Positions 55,146-63,710 of a stretch of 64,000 nucleotides of DNA are shown here, one piece after another. The DNA is taken from contig NZ_JACGLS010000001.1 in NCBI RefSeq assembly GCF_014062345.1, positions 62,001 through 126,000 on the forward strand. The letters run 5' to 3'. The stretch is from Tenacibaculum pelagium (GTDB lineage Bacteria > Bacteroidota > Bacteroidia > Flavobacteriales > Flavobacteriaceae). The translations under genes were made by a program, and so were the position numbers. The stretch's first letter is position 1. Each line of letters starts with the position of its first letter. A model generated the notes under the pieces. That model ran no database searches and was not told the DNA's origin. It saw only the letters and a program-made list of their open reading frames with translations.

Positions 55146-56660
55146 ATGGAAAGAACTCAATCCGTTAGGGGAACAAAAATTGACAAGTCAAAAATAATTA
55201 GTTTAGAAAAAGGAAAACTCCCTCCGCAAGCTTTAGAATTAGAAGAAGCTGTGTTAGGGGCAATGATGATAGATAAGAAGGGGATAGATGAAGTAATTGA
55301 TATTTTACACCCTGATGCTTTTTATGACAAACGCCATCAAGAAGTATATGCGGCGATTTATGCATTATTCCAAAACTCGGAGCCGATTGACTTACGTACG
55401 GTTTCAAATCAATTGAAAAAAGATGGAAAGTTAGATTTAGCTGGAGGAGACTTTTATTTGATCGGTTTAACCCAAAAAGTTGCGTCATCTGCACACATTG
55501 AGTTTCACTCTCGTATCATATTAGAAAAATATATTCAGCGTAAGCTAATTAGTATTTCTTCTGAAATCATTGAAAATGCTTACGATGAAACAGTTGATGT
55601 TTTTGATTTATTAGACGATGCAGAAGGAAAATTGTTTGAGGTAACACAAGGTAATCTTAAAAAAGGAGCGGAGAAAGCCGATTCGTTAGTACAACAATCG
55701 ATTAATAAAATTCAAGAGATTTCTACCAAGGAAGGTATGAGTGGTTTAGCCACTGGTTTTACCAAATTAGATGCGTTAACTTCTGGTTGGCAACCTTCCG
55801 ACTTAATTATTATCGCTGCGCGTCCAGGTATGGGTAAAACAGCATTTGTAATTTCGATGGCTAAAAATATGGCAATTGATTTTAACCATGCAGTTGCGGT
55901 ATTCTCATTAGAGATGTCGTCGGTACAGTTAATTACGCGTATGATTTCTTCTGAGACTGGATTAACATCAGAGAAGTTACGTAAAGGTAATTTAGAACCA
56001 CACGAATGGGAGCAGTTAAATGTGAAAGTTAAAAAGCTTTCTGATGCACCTATTTTTATTGATGACACGCCAGCCCTTTCAATTTTCGATTTACGTGCAA
56101 AAGCACGTCGTTTAGTATCGCAACATAACGTTCGTATTTTAATTATTGATTATTTACAGTTAATGACAGCTGGTGGATCTGGAGGAAATCGTGAACAAGA
56201 AATTTCAACAATTTCGCGTAACCTTAAAGCATTAGCAAAAGAATTAAGTGTACCTGTAATTGCATTATCACAATTATCGCGTGCGGTTGAAACCCGTGGA
56301 GGATCTAAGCGTCCGTTACTATCCGATCTTCGTGAATCTGGAGCGATTGAGCAAGATGCCGATATTGTATCGTTTATATTTAGACCAGAGTATTATGGAA
56401 TGACAGAATGGGATGATGATGATCATTCTCCATGTGAAGGACAAGGAGAGTTTATTGTTGCAAAGCATCGTAATGGTGGATTAGATAATATTCGTTTAAA
56501 ATTTACAGGGCATTTAGCAAAATTCTCAGATTTAGAAGAAGGTTTTAGTAGTGAATTCCAATCGAGTATGAACTCTAGTTTTAACGATGAAATTTCATCG
56601 AATAATTTCCCTTCGGCAGAAGATGCTTTTGGTCCAAGTGATGATGGAGTTCCGTTTTAA
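55146..56660 (+). CDS. dnaB: Replicative DNA helicase
   Basis: 504 residues. Hexameric helicase unwinding DNA at the replication fork. N-terminal DnaB domain (PPQALELEEAVLGAMMIDKKGIDEVIDIL) and C-terminal RecA-like ATPase with Walker A ARPGMGKTAF (about 228), Walker B ILIIDYLQLMTAG, and SRAVETRGGSKRPLLSDLRESGAIEQDAD. No intein insertion. The N-terminal 15 residues before the conserved part are basic. Start supported by the adjacent promoter box; the message may be leaderless. Confidence 0.96.
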   Translation: MERTQSVRGTKIDKSKIISLEKGKLPPQALELEEAVLGAMMIDKKGIDEVIDILHPDAFYDKRHQEVYAAIYALFQNSEPIDLRTVSNQLKKDGKLDLAGGDFYLIGLTQKVASSAHIEFHSRIILEKYIQRKLISISSEIIENAYDETVDVFDLLDDAEGKLFEVTQGNLKKGAEKADSLVQQSINKIQEISTKEGMSGLATGFTKLDALTSGWQPSDLIIIAARPGMGKTAFVISMAKNMAIDFNHAVAVFSLEMSSVQLITRMISSETGLTSEKLRKGNLEPHEWEQLNVKVKKLSDAPIFIDDTPALSIFDLRAKARRLVSQHNVRILIIDYLQLMTAGGSGGNREQEISTISRNLKALAKELSVPVIALSQLSRAVETRGGSKRPLLSDLRESGAIEQDADIVSFIFRPEYYGMTEWDDDDHSPCEGQGEFIVAKHRNGGLDNIRLKFTGHLAKFSDLEEGFSSEFQSSMNSSFNDEISSNNFPSAEDAFGPSDDGVPF

Positions 56661-56688
56661 ACTTAAATAAATTATAAAATATATAAGA

Positions 56689-56722
56689 ATACACAATTGC
56701 TAATTAGTAATTGTGTATTTTA
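56689..56722 (+). terminator. Hairpin after dnaB, probable terminator
   Basis: ATACACAATT and AATTGTGTAT (56689-56698 with 56709-56718) form a 10-bp stem, AT-rich, followed by TTTA and further T. Weaker than the other terminators in the window. Confidence 0.55.
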
Positions 56723-56740
56723 GTTTTTAAAAGAATTTTT

Positions 56741-57502
56741 ATGAAGAACTTTTTATTTTGTTTGTCAATACTATTGTCAAATAGTATTTATTCTTGTGAT
56801 TGTGGGGTTGAGACAGTAGTGAATAAATTTGCACATTCAACTTTTGTAGCTAAAGGGAAAATAATAAAAAATTATAATAATTTAAAAGGAGAAAATATAT
56901 ACAAAGCGGATATTGAAATAAAAGACCTTTATAAAGGGAGCAAAGTAAAGTCTGTTTTTGTTTATGGTAGAAGTGATAATAAAATAGGGACATCCTGTGA
57001 TATTTTTATACCAGAAGGAACAGAATTAATTCTTTACGCTCACAAAGATAAATTTAATAGGCTGATAATAGGTATGTGTTCGGGACTACTTTATCTAAAT
57101 AGAAAAACTTATTATAGTAAAGAGAAAAAGACAAGAGAGTTAAAGATGTTAAAATCTTTATCTAAGTTGAAAGAAAAAGATATAAACAAAGTTAAGTTAT
57201 ATTCTTCTGAATTAAGTGATTCATTAGCTACTTTAAAAGGCGTTGATTCAAAAAAGAAATATGGAGTTTATAAATTAAAATTTTCTAAAAAATTAAAACT
57301 AAAAGATATAAAAACTGTAGATGGTTTCACAGAAAAAAGTATTGATAAAAGAGTGAAAAGAATCTTAACTAATACTACTTGGGAGCTTTTAAAAGATAGA
57401 GATTCAGTAAAATTAGAAAGTAATTACAACTATTTTATAGATATTTATCATTATCCAAAAGATAAAAAAAACAAAAGTTTTTACACTAAATTTAATTTAT
57501 AG
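56741..57502 (+). CDS. Secreted protein with netrin/TIMP-like domain
   Basis: 253 residues from ATG at 56741 (MKNFLFCLSILLSNSIYSCDCG). An ATG at 56711 would start inside the dnaB hairpin. The signal peptide is followed directly by CDC, then AHSTFVAKGKI, IKDLYKGSKVKSVFVYG, SCDIFIPEGTELILYAHKD and MCSG. The cysteine and glycine spacing resembles the OB-fold NTR domain of tissue inhibitors of metalloproteinases, which also begin with Cys-x-Cys. IYSC could alternatively be a lipobox, making it a lipoprotein. The C-terminal 110 residues (Lys-rich) are unassigned. Directly adjoins the next gene. Confidence 0.6.
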   Translation: MKNFLFCLSILLSNSIYSCDCGVETVVNKFAHSTFVAKGKIIKNYNNLKGENIYKADIEIKDLYKGSKVKSVFVYGRSDNKIGTSCDIFIPEGTELILYAHKDKFNRLIIGMCSGLLYLNRKTYYSKEKKTRELKMLKSLSKLKEKDINKVKLYSSELSDSLATLKGVDSKKKYGVYKLKFSKKLKLKDIKTVDGFTEKSIDKRVKRILTNTTWELLKDRDSVKLESNYNYFIDIYHYPKDKKNKSFYTKFNL

Positions 57503-58762
57503 ATGAAAAAACTTCTTTACACATTAGTATTGCTACTATTCTCAAACTCAATTTGGGCATCATTTATTTATGTACCAATGAGTCATGATAGTCAGAAAAA
57601 TCATTTAAAAGCGTATGGCATTGTTTATTATGCGTTGCAAAATGGTTTAAAGGCAAAATGGTTATTAAATTACGATGGAGGCGCTTTTTTAATTGAGAAT
57701 AACGAATCAGTAGAAAAAGAGTGTAAAATTAGAGGAGTTTCATACCAGTTAATTTCTGATGCGAAGTCGGCTTTAATCTTAGAAGAAATATCTTCCCCAT
57801 CTAAAAATCAAGAAGCAGTAACTTTAGAAAAAGCACCGAAAATAGCGGTGTACTCACCAAAAAGTAAAATGCCGTGGGATGATGCGGTTACAATGGTGCT
57901 AACCTATGCAGAGATTCCGTTTGATGTAATTTATGACGAAGAAGTTTTAAATGATAAACTGTTATTATATGAGTGGTTACACTTACATCACGAAGATTTT
58001 ACAGGGCAATACGGTCGTTTTTATGGAGCTTTTAGAACAGCGCCATGGTATATACAGCAAAAGAAAGATGCAGAAGCATTAGCTACAAAATTAGGATACG
58101 CAAAAGTTTCAGATGAAAAAGGAGCAGTGGCTAAGAAAATCCGAGACTATGTTATTGGAGGTGGATTTATGTTTGCCATGTGTTCTGCAACCGATAGTTT
58201 CGATATTGCTTTAGCAGCCGATGGAGTAGATATTTGTGAAGGAATGTTTGATGGTGATGCATCCGAACCTAATTATCAATCGAAGATAGATTTTAATAAA
58301 ACCTTTGCTTTCAAAGACTTCGAACTGATTCGTAATCCAACTACTTATGAATTTTCTTCTATTGATATGACTCGTAAGCGAAGAATAAAAAAAGAAGTAG
58401 ATTATTTTACATTGAATGAATACTCTGCAAAATGGGATCAAGTTCCTACGATGTTAACGCAAAATCATACGCAATTAGTAAAAGCGTTTATGGGACAAAC
58501 AACTTCTTTTGATCGTAATACTATAAAATCAACGATCATGGTTTTAGGAGAAAATAAAACCAACGGAGAAGGACGCTATATTCATGGAACCAAGGGAAAA
58601 GGAATGTTTACGTTTTATGGTGGGCATGATCCTGAAGATTATCAGCATAGAGTAGGAGATCCTAAGACCGAATTAGACTTGCATCCAACTTCGCCAGGTT
58701 ATCGCTTAATCTTAAATAATGTGTTATTTCCAGCTGCTAAAAAGAAAAAGCAGAAAACCTAA
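57503..58762 (+). CDS. Secreted protein with amidotransferase-like fold, unknown function
   Basis: 419 residues with a signal peptide (1-19, ending IWAS). IYVPMSHDSQKNHLKAYGIVYYAL follows, and the middle (DYVIGGGFMFAMCSATDSFDIALAADGVDICE) resembles a class I amidotransferase/ThuA-like alpha/beta core with a cysteine at the turn. GEGRYIHGTKGKGMFTFYGGHDPEDYQHRVGD near the C-terminus is distinctive. Relatives in Flavobacteria are sometimes labelled asparagine synthetase B, which the sequence does not support. The ATG immediately follows the stop of the NTR-like gene, so both are one transcript. Confidence 0.6.
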   Translation: MKKLLYTLVLLLFSNSIWASFIYVPMSHDSQKNHLKAYGIVYYALQNGLKAKWLLNYDGGAFLIENNESVEKECKIRGVSYQLISDAKSALILEEISSPSKNQEAVTLEKAPKIAVYSPKSKMPWDDAVTMVLTYAEIPFDVIYDEEVLNDKLLLYEWLHLHHEDFTGQYGRFYGAFRTAPWYIQQKKDAEALATKLGYAKVSDEKGAVAKKIRDYVIGGGFMFAMCSATDSFDIALAADGVDICEGMFDGDASEPNYQSKIDFNKTFAFKDFELIRNPTTYEFSSIDMTRKRRIKKEVDYFTLNEYSAKWDQVPTMLTQNHTQLVKAFMGQTTSFDRNTIKSTIMVLGENKTNGEGRYIHGTKGKGMFTFYGGHDPEDYQHRVGDPKTELDLHPTSPGYRLILNNVLFPAAKKKKQKT

Positions 58763-58771
58763 AAAAAGTAA

Positions 58772-58802
58772 TTGGCAATTGTATTTTAAACTGTTACTTT
58801 TG
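58772..58802 (+). promoter_or_regulatory. Promoter of the transketolase subunit gene
   Basis: TTG (58772-58774) and TACTTTTG (58795-58802), spacing 20, a good -33/-7 pair; ATG at 58825. Confidence 0.65.
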
Positions 58803-58824
58803 TCCGTATAAAACAAAAACAATA

Positions 58825-59670
58825 ATGTCAACAACACAACAGCTTCAAGATTTTACACAACAGGTTCGTAGAGATATCGTTCGTATGGTACATGCAGTTA
58901 GCTCAGGACATCCAGGAGGTTCTTTAGGGTGCGCAGAGTTTTTTACTTGCTTATATCAAGAAATCATGGATTATTCTACTGATTTTAAAATGGATGGTGA
59001 AAACGAAGATTTATTCTTTTTATCCAACGGACATATATCACCAGTTTACTATAGTGTATTAGCTCGTAGTGGATTTTTTCCTGTTGCTGAGTTGGCTACT
59101 TTTAGAAAATTAGATACACGTTTACAAGGACACCCAACAACGCATGAGCATCTACCAGGTATTCGTATTGCTTCAGGTTCTTTAGGTCAAGGAATGAGTG
59201 TTGCTATTGGTGCAGCTCAAGCTAAGAAGCTAAACGGAGACGATAAAACTGTGTATACTTTACATGGTGATGGTGAGTTACAAGAAGGTCAAATTTGGGA
59301 AGCTGCAATGTACGCTGCTGGTAAAAAAGTTGACAATTTAATCGCAACTGTTGATGTAAATGAAAAACAAATTGATGGCACTACAGATCAAGTATTAGCA
59401 ATGGGAAGTTTAAAAGCAAAGTTTGAGGCTTTTGGATGGGATGTTTTAGAAATAAAAGAAGGAAATAATGTAGAAGCTATTTTAAGTGGAATGGCAGACG
59501 CAAAAACTCGTACAGGTAAAGGAAAACCAGTTTGTGTGTTATTATACACAGAAATGGGGAATGGTATTGATTTTATGATGCATACACATGCGTGGCATGG
59601 TAAAGCACCTAACGATGAGCAATTAGCTGAGTCTTTAGCGCAAAACCCAGAAACATTAGGAGATTATTAA
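58825..59670 (+). CDS. Transketolase, N-terminal (TPP-binding) subunit
   Basis: 281 residues, the usual length of the separate N-terminal subunit in split transketolases. [69 protein letters not shown], and the TPP motif HGDGELQEGQIWEAAMYA are intact. It needs the C-terminal pyrimidine-binding subunit for activity. That partner usually lies directly downstream; here a terminator and then bshA follow, so it must be encoded elsewhere. Confidence 0.92.
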   Translation: MSTTQQLQDFTQQVRRDIVRMVHAVSSGHPGGSLGCAEFFTCLYQEIMDYSTDFKMDGENEDLFFLSNGHISPVYYSVLARSGFFPVAELATFRKLDTRLQGHPTTHEHLPGIRIASGSLGQGMSVAIGAAQAKKLNGDDKTVYTLHGDGELQEGQIWEAAMYAAGKKVDNLIATVDVNEKQIDGTTDQVLAMGSLKAKFEAFGWDVLEIKEGNNVEAILSGMADAKTRTGKGKPVCVLLYTEMGNGIDFMMHTHAWHGKAPNDEQLAESLAQNPETLGDY

Positions 59671-59694
59671 TAGTTTCTTTTTATCATAAAAATT

Positions 59695-59724
59695 AAATCC
59701 CGCTTTTTACAGTGGGATTTTTTT
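59695..59724 (+). terminator. Intrinsic terminator of the transketolase subunit gene
   Basis: AAATCCCGC / GTGGGATTT (59695-59703 with 59712-59720; one G-T pair), loop of 8, followed by T. Confidence 0.85.
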
Positions 59725-59802
59725 ATGTTTTTCTTCACAAATAAGCGTAAGTAATAGCTTAAATTTACGTCATTAATTACAGATAAATAACCAAGCATAA
59801 AT

Positions 59803-60933
59803 ATGAGAATAGGAATTGTATGTTATCCTACATTTGGAGGAAGTGGAGTAGTAGCTACAGAATTAGGAATGGCATTAGCAAATAAAGGTCATGAAGTTCA
59901 TTTTATAACCTATAATCAACCTGTTCGACTTGATTTTTTCTCTCACCGCTTACATTTTCACGAAGTAGTTTTAGAAGAATATCCACTATTTCAATATCAA
60001 CCTTATGAATTGGCTTTATCAAGTAAAATGGTTGAAGTCGTAGAGAAATATAATTTAGAAGTTTTACATGTGCATTATGCGATTCCACATGCTTACGCTG
60101 CTTATATGGCTAAAAAGATGCTGGAAGATAAAGGCATTAACGTAAAAGTAGTTACTACTCTACATGGTACCGATATTACTTTAGTTGGTAGTCACCCAAC
60201 CTATAAAACAGCAGTAGAGTTTAGTATTAACAAATCAGATGAAGTAACTACGGTTTCTAATAGTTTAAAAGAAGATACTCTTCGTTTATTTAATATTGAA
60301 AAAGATATTAAAGTCGTTTATAATTTTATCGATGGTGAAAAATATGCAAAAGCACACCAAACAGAATGTAAGCGTATCGCTTTAGCAAAACCAGAAGAAA
60401 AGATACTAACACACGTTAGTAATTTTCGCCCAGTAAAACGTACTAATGATGTAATTAGAATTTTTAATAAAGTTCAAAAAGAAATTCCTTCTAAATTATT
60501 AATGGTAGGCGATGGACCTGAAAGATTAAATGCTGAAAACCTAGTAAAAGAGTTTGGTTTAGAAGACAGAGTTTTGTTTTTAGGAAATAGTAACGAAGTA
60601 GAGAAAATATTATGTTATTCTGATGTGTTTTTATTACCGTCAGAAACGGAAAGTTTTGGACTAGCTGCTTTAGAAGCTATGGCAGCCAGTACTGCTGTTA
60701 TTTCTACAAATAGAGGAGGTTTACCAGAAGTTAATATTCATGGAAAAACTGGATATTTAAGTGAGTTTGGTGATGTTGACGATATGGCTAAAAATGCAAT
60801 TGCTATTTTAAAAGATGAGGCAGTTTTAGAGAGATTTAAAAAGAATGCAAAAGAACATATTAAATTATTTTCTTTACAAAACATATTACCAGTTTACGAA
60901 GAAATATATAAAAGTTGTTCTGTAACAGTTTAA
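59803..60933 (+). CDS. bshA: N-acetyl-alpha-D-glucosaminyl L-malate synthase BshA
   Basis: 376 residues. GT4-family glycosyltransferase joining GlcNAc to L-malate, first step of bacillithiol synthesis. RIGIVCYPTFGGSGVVATELGMALANKGHEVHFITY at the N-terminus, VHYAIPHAYAAYMAKKM, THVSNFRPVKRTNDVI and LPSETESFGLAALEAMA (nucleotide-sugar EX7E region) fit BshA closely. The remaining pathway genes (bshB, bshC) are not in the window. Its presence implies a bacillithiol-using cell. Confidence 0.94.
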   Translation: MRIGIVCYPTFGGSGVVATELGMALANKGHEVHFITYNQPVRLDFFSHRLHFHEVVLEEYPLFQYQPYELALSSKMVEVVEKYNLEVLHVHYAIPHAYAAYMAKKMLEDKGINVKVVTTLHGTDITLVGSHPTYKTAVEFSINKSDEVTTVSNSLKEDTLRLFNIEKDIKVVYNFIDGEKYAKAHQTECKRIALAKPEEKILTHVSNFRPVKRTNDVIRIFNKVQKEIPSKLLMVGDGPERLNAENLVKEFGLEDRVLFLGNSNEVEKILCYSDVFLLPSETESFGLAALEAMAASTAVISTNRGGLPEVNIHGKTGYLSEFGDVDDMAKNAIAILKDEAVLERFKKNAKEHIKLFSLQNILPVYEEIYKSCSVTV

Positions 60934-60990
60934 TCACAGGGCTATAGCCTAGGATTTAATTCTTTTGTTCTTGAGCCGAAGTAATTTATT

Positions 60991-61023
60991 AAAAAAAGGC
61001 GGCCAAACTTGGTCGCCTTTTTT
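60991..61023. terminator. Bidirectional terminator between bshA and aroB
   Basis: GGCGGCCA and TGGTCGCC arms with one G-T pair (about 60998-61005 with 61010-61017), A-tract before and T-tract after. It abuts the aroB stop codon. Confidence 0.9.
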
Positions 61024-62080
61024 AATTTGTATAAAACTGTAAACTTTCTTTAATTAATTGGCTAGACACTTTACAATCTATTTTAAAATTTTCGTAATTA
61101 TTTAAGAGTACAAAATTGATTTCTCCTCCTACATTTTTCTTATCGTGTTTCATTAATTCCATAATAGAAGAAAAATCTTCATCTAAAATTTCAACTTTGC
61201 CATAAATAGCAATTATGGATTCTTTAATTTCTTTTAATTTATCCTTTGGAAAACCTAAGAGCTCTGATGATATATATGCTTCGCAAATCATACCAATAGC
61301 AATGGCTTCACCATGCGTAAGGTTTTCTTTATGTTCACTATCTAAAAAGTAAGATTCAACTCCGTGACCAATAGTATGCCCCCAATTTAAAACTTTACGA
61401 ACATTTTGTTCTTTCGGGTCTTTTAAAACAACGTCGTTTTTAATTTCTATCGAGCGATGAATTAAATCGATAATATTTAATTCAGCATTATCTTTTATAT
61501 CATTAAATAACCGAATGTCGTGAGTCATACCATATTTAATAATCTCAGCGGTACCAGATCTAATTTCTCTAGCGTCAAGTGTGTGTAAATATTCAGGATC
61601 TAATACGATCATTTCTGGATTTGCAAACAAGCCAATTTGATTTTTTAAAACCCCTAAATCTATTCCAGTTTTTCCACCAACTGATGCATCAACCATACTT
61701 AATAAGGTAGTAGGAATGTTTACAAAATCAATTCCGCGCTTAAAAGTTGAAGCTACAAATCCACCTAAATCAGTAATCACCCCACCACCTAAAGTTATTA
61801 GTAAACTTTTACGATCTGCACCTAATTCTGTCATCACATTCCAAACACCAACACAAGTTTCTATATTTTTATGAATTTCACCAGCATCAATCTGAATCAC
61901 TTCAATATTTTTATCTGTCGCCAATAATTGCATAAATCTAGGATAACAATGTGTTAACGTATTGTCATCTACCAGAATAAAAATAGAAGAGTAGTTTTTA
62001 GCAGCGATTAAACCTGCTAATTCAGCATAAGCTTTCTCATTAAAATGAATTGGATATGTTACTGCTTGAATTGACGTCAT
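61022..62080 (-). CDS. aroB: 3-dehydroquinate synthase
   Basis: 352 residues. NAD- and metal-dependent second step of the shikimate pathway. GGGVITDLGGFVASTFKRG, FVNIPTTLLSMVDASVGGKTGID, the metal-binding glutamate in RSGTAEIIKYG, and histidines in LNWGHTIGHGVE and LTHGEAIAIGM are present. Full length, single gene. Confidence 0.96.
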   Translation of the reverse strand: MTSIQAVTYPIHFNEKAYAELAGLIAAKNYSSIFILVDDNTLTHCYPRFMQLLATDKNIEVIQIDAGEIHKNIETCVGVWNVMTELGADRKSLLITLGGGVITDLGGFVASTFKRGIDFVNIPTTLLSMVDASVGGKTGIDLGVLKNQIGLFANPEMIVLDPEYLHTLDAREIRSGTAEIIKYGMTHDIRLFNDIKDNAELNIIDLIHRSIEIKNDVVLKDPKEQNVRKVLNWGHTIGHGVESYFLDSEHKENLTHGEAIAIGMICEAYISSELLGFPKDKLKEIKESIIAIYGKVEILDEDFSSIMELMKHDKKNVGGEINFVLLNNYENFKIDCKVSSQLIKESLQFYTN

Positions 62081-62142
62081 TTCTTTAATAAGTTTAAAGC
62101 GAAATTAAAGAGAAAAAGTTAATTTATTTCATAGTTCTCTTT

Positions 62143-62150
62143 TATATTTG
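62143..62150 (+). promoter_or_regulatory. Putative promoter -7 box of the proline dehydrogenase gene
   Basis: TATATTTG, exact TAnnTTTG, 32 bases before the ATG at 62183. Confidence 0.5.
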
Positions 62151-62182
62151 CGATACAACAACTAATATTTATTCAAGGTAAA

Positions 62183-63346
62183 ATGAAACTTTTTGATAAT
62201 ACTGAGATAGCTTTTAAATTAAAGTCAGATTCTGAATTAGAGCGTGCTTATTTTTTATTTAAAATGATACAAAACCAACCAATGGTTCGTATCGGTACTG
62301 CTGTAACAAATTTTGCTTTAAAAGCACATTTACCAGTTGAGGGTTTAATTCGTTCTACTGTTTTCGATCATTTTTGTGGTGGAGTAACAGAAGACGATTG
62401 TTTACCTAATATTGAAAAAATGTATGAAAAAGGTAATGTTCATAGCGTTTTAGATTATTCGGTAGAAGGAAAAGAAGACGAAGCTCAGTTCGACGATGCT
62501 TTAGCAATGACTTTAAAAACAATTGATTTTGCTGAAGAGAAAAAATCTATTCCTTATGCTGTTTTTAAACCAACAGGTTTTGGACGTTTTGCTTTGTATC
62601 AAAAATTAACAGAAGGAGAAGAACATACTGAAGAAGAAAAGATAGAATGGAACAGGGTAGTAGAGCGTTTTCATACAGTATGTAAAGCAGCGGTAAAAAA
62701 GGATGTTCCTTTATTAATTGATGCTGAAGAAAGCTGGATGCAAGATGCAGCTGATGATTTGATTGAAGAGTTAATGGAAGAATACAACAAAGAAAAAGCG
62801 ATTGTATTCAACACCTTACAAATGTATCGTCATGATCGTATGGAGTATTTACGAGGTTTATACCAAAAAGCGCATCAAAAAGGATATCATATAGGAATGA
62901 AAGTTGTTCGCGGAGCTTATATGGAAAAGGAGCGAGAAAGAGCTGAAGAAAAAGGATATGCTTCTCCAATTTGTAAAGATAAACAAGCTACTGATGATAA
63001 TTATAACGAAGCAATTCGTTTTATGATGGAACATAAAAACATGGCTATTTTTGCAGGAACTCATAACGAAGAGAGTTCTTATTTATTAATGGATTTAGCA
63101 AAGGAATACAAAATTGAATCAAACGATAATCGTATGTGGTTTGGTCAGTTATACGGTATGAGCGATCATATTAGTTTTAATTTAGCCAAAGGAGGTTATA
63201 ACGTAGCTAAATATGTTCCTTTTGGTCCAGTTAGAGATGTAATGCCTTATTTAATTCGTAGAGCAGAAGAAAATACTTCTGTTGCAGGACAAACATCAAG
63301 AGAGTTAAATTTATTGAAAACAGAAAGAAAACGTCGTAAAGTATAA
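62183..63346 (+). CDS. Proline dehydrogenase (monofunctional)
   Basis: 387 residues. FAD enzyme oxidising proline to pyrroline-5-carboxylate, feeding electrons to the quinone pool. FAD-barrel motifs: PYAVFKPTGFGRF, PLLIDAEESWMQDAADDLIEELM, FNTLQMYRHDR, GMKVVRGAYMEKERERA and FAGTHNEESSYL, with RRAEENTSVAGQ near the C-terminus. It is a stand-alone PRODH, not the PutA fusion. The stop codon overlaps the ATG of the next small gene (TAATG). Confidence 0.94.
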   Translation: MKLFDNTEIAFKLKSDSELERAYFLFKMIQNQPMVRIGTAVTNFALKAHLPVEGLIRSTVFDHFCGGVTEDDCLPNIEKMYEKGNVHSVLDYSVEGKEDEAQFDDALAMTLKTIDFAEEKKSIPYAVFKPTGFGRFALYQKLTEGEEHTEEEKIEWNRVVERFHTVCKAAVKKDVPLLIDAEESWMQDAADDLIEELMEEYNKEKAIVFNTLQMYRHDRMEYLRGLYQKAHQKGYHIGMKVVRGAYMEKERERAEEKGYASPICKDKQATDDNYNEAIRFMMEHKNMAIFAGTHNEESSYLLMDLAKEYKIESNDNRMWFGQLYGMSDHISFNLAKGGYNVAKYVPFGPVRDVMPYLIRRAEENTSVAGQTSRELNLLKTERKRRKV

Positions 63347-63648
63347 TGAATACGGTTGACGAAATAAAAGAAGCCATTCAAAAAAATAAGAAAAGGCTAG
63401 CTAAAGAACTTACCGAAAGTAAGGAGCTAGTCTTTTTAATAAAAAAGTCAATGACTACTTCGCTTTCATCCGAAGAAAAAGATAAAATTAAAGAGCAGTT
63501 ATTAGATATTTGTAAAGCCGTACCAGCATTTACAGTTTTTATGTTGCCAGGAGGCGCATTATTACTCCCATTATTAATAAAATTAATTCCTGATATTTTA
63601 CCTAGCGCCTTTAGAGAAAATGATGAAGAATTAGAAGAAAAAAAATAA
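63346..63648 (+). CDS. Small LETM1-like protein
   Basis: 100 residues. A charged helical N-terminus (about 1-50) is followed by VPAFTVFMLPGGALLLPLL and LIPDILPSAF, which closely resemble the segment around the membrane-proximal start of the LETM1 ribosome-binding domain (LLP..LKLFPNMLPSTF in the mitochondrial protein). The hydrophobic stretch may insert in or lie on a membrane. It starts by a one-base overlap with the proline dehydrogenase stop, so it is translationally coupled. Function in bacteria unknown. Confidence 0.7.
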   Translation: MNTVDEIKEAIQKNKKRLAKELTESKELVFLIKKSMTTSLSSEEKDKIKEQLLDICKAVPAFTVFMLPGGALLLPLLIKLIPDILPSAFRENDEELEEKK

Positions 63649-63682
63649 TTTCATTTCATTATCGTATTCATTTTTAAAACAC

Positions 63683-63690
63683 TAATTTTG
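63683..63690 (+). promoter_or_regulatory. Putative promoter -7 box of typA
   Basis: TAATTTTG matches TAnnTTTG exactly, 20 bases before the ATG at 63711. Confidence 0.5.
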
Positions 63691-63710
63691 CAGCTTCAAA
63701 ATAAGCAAGA

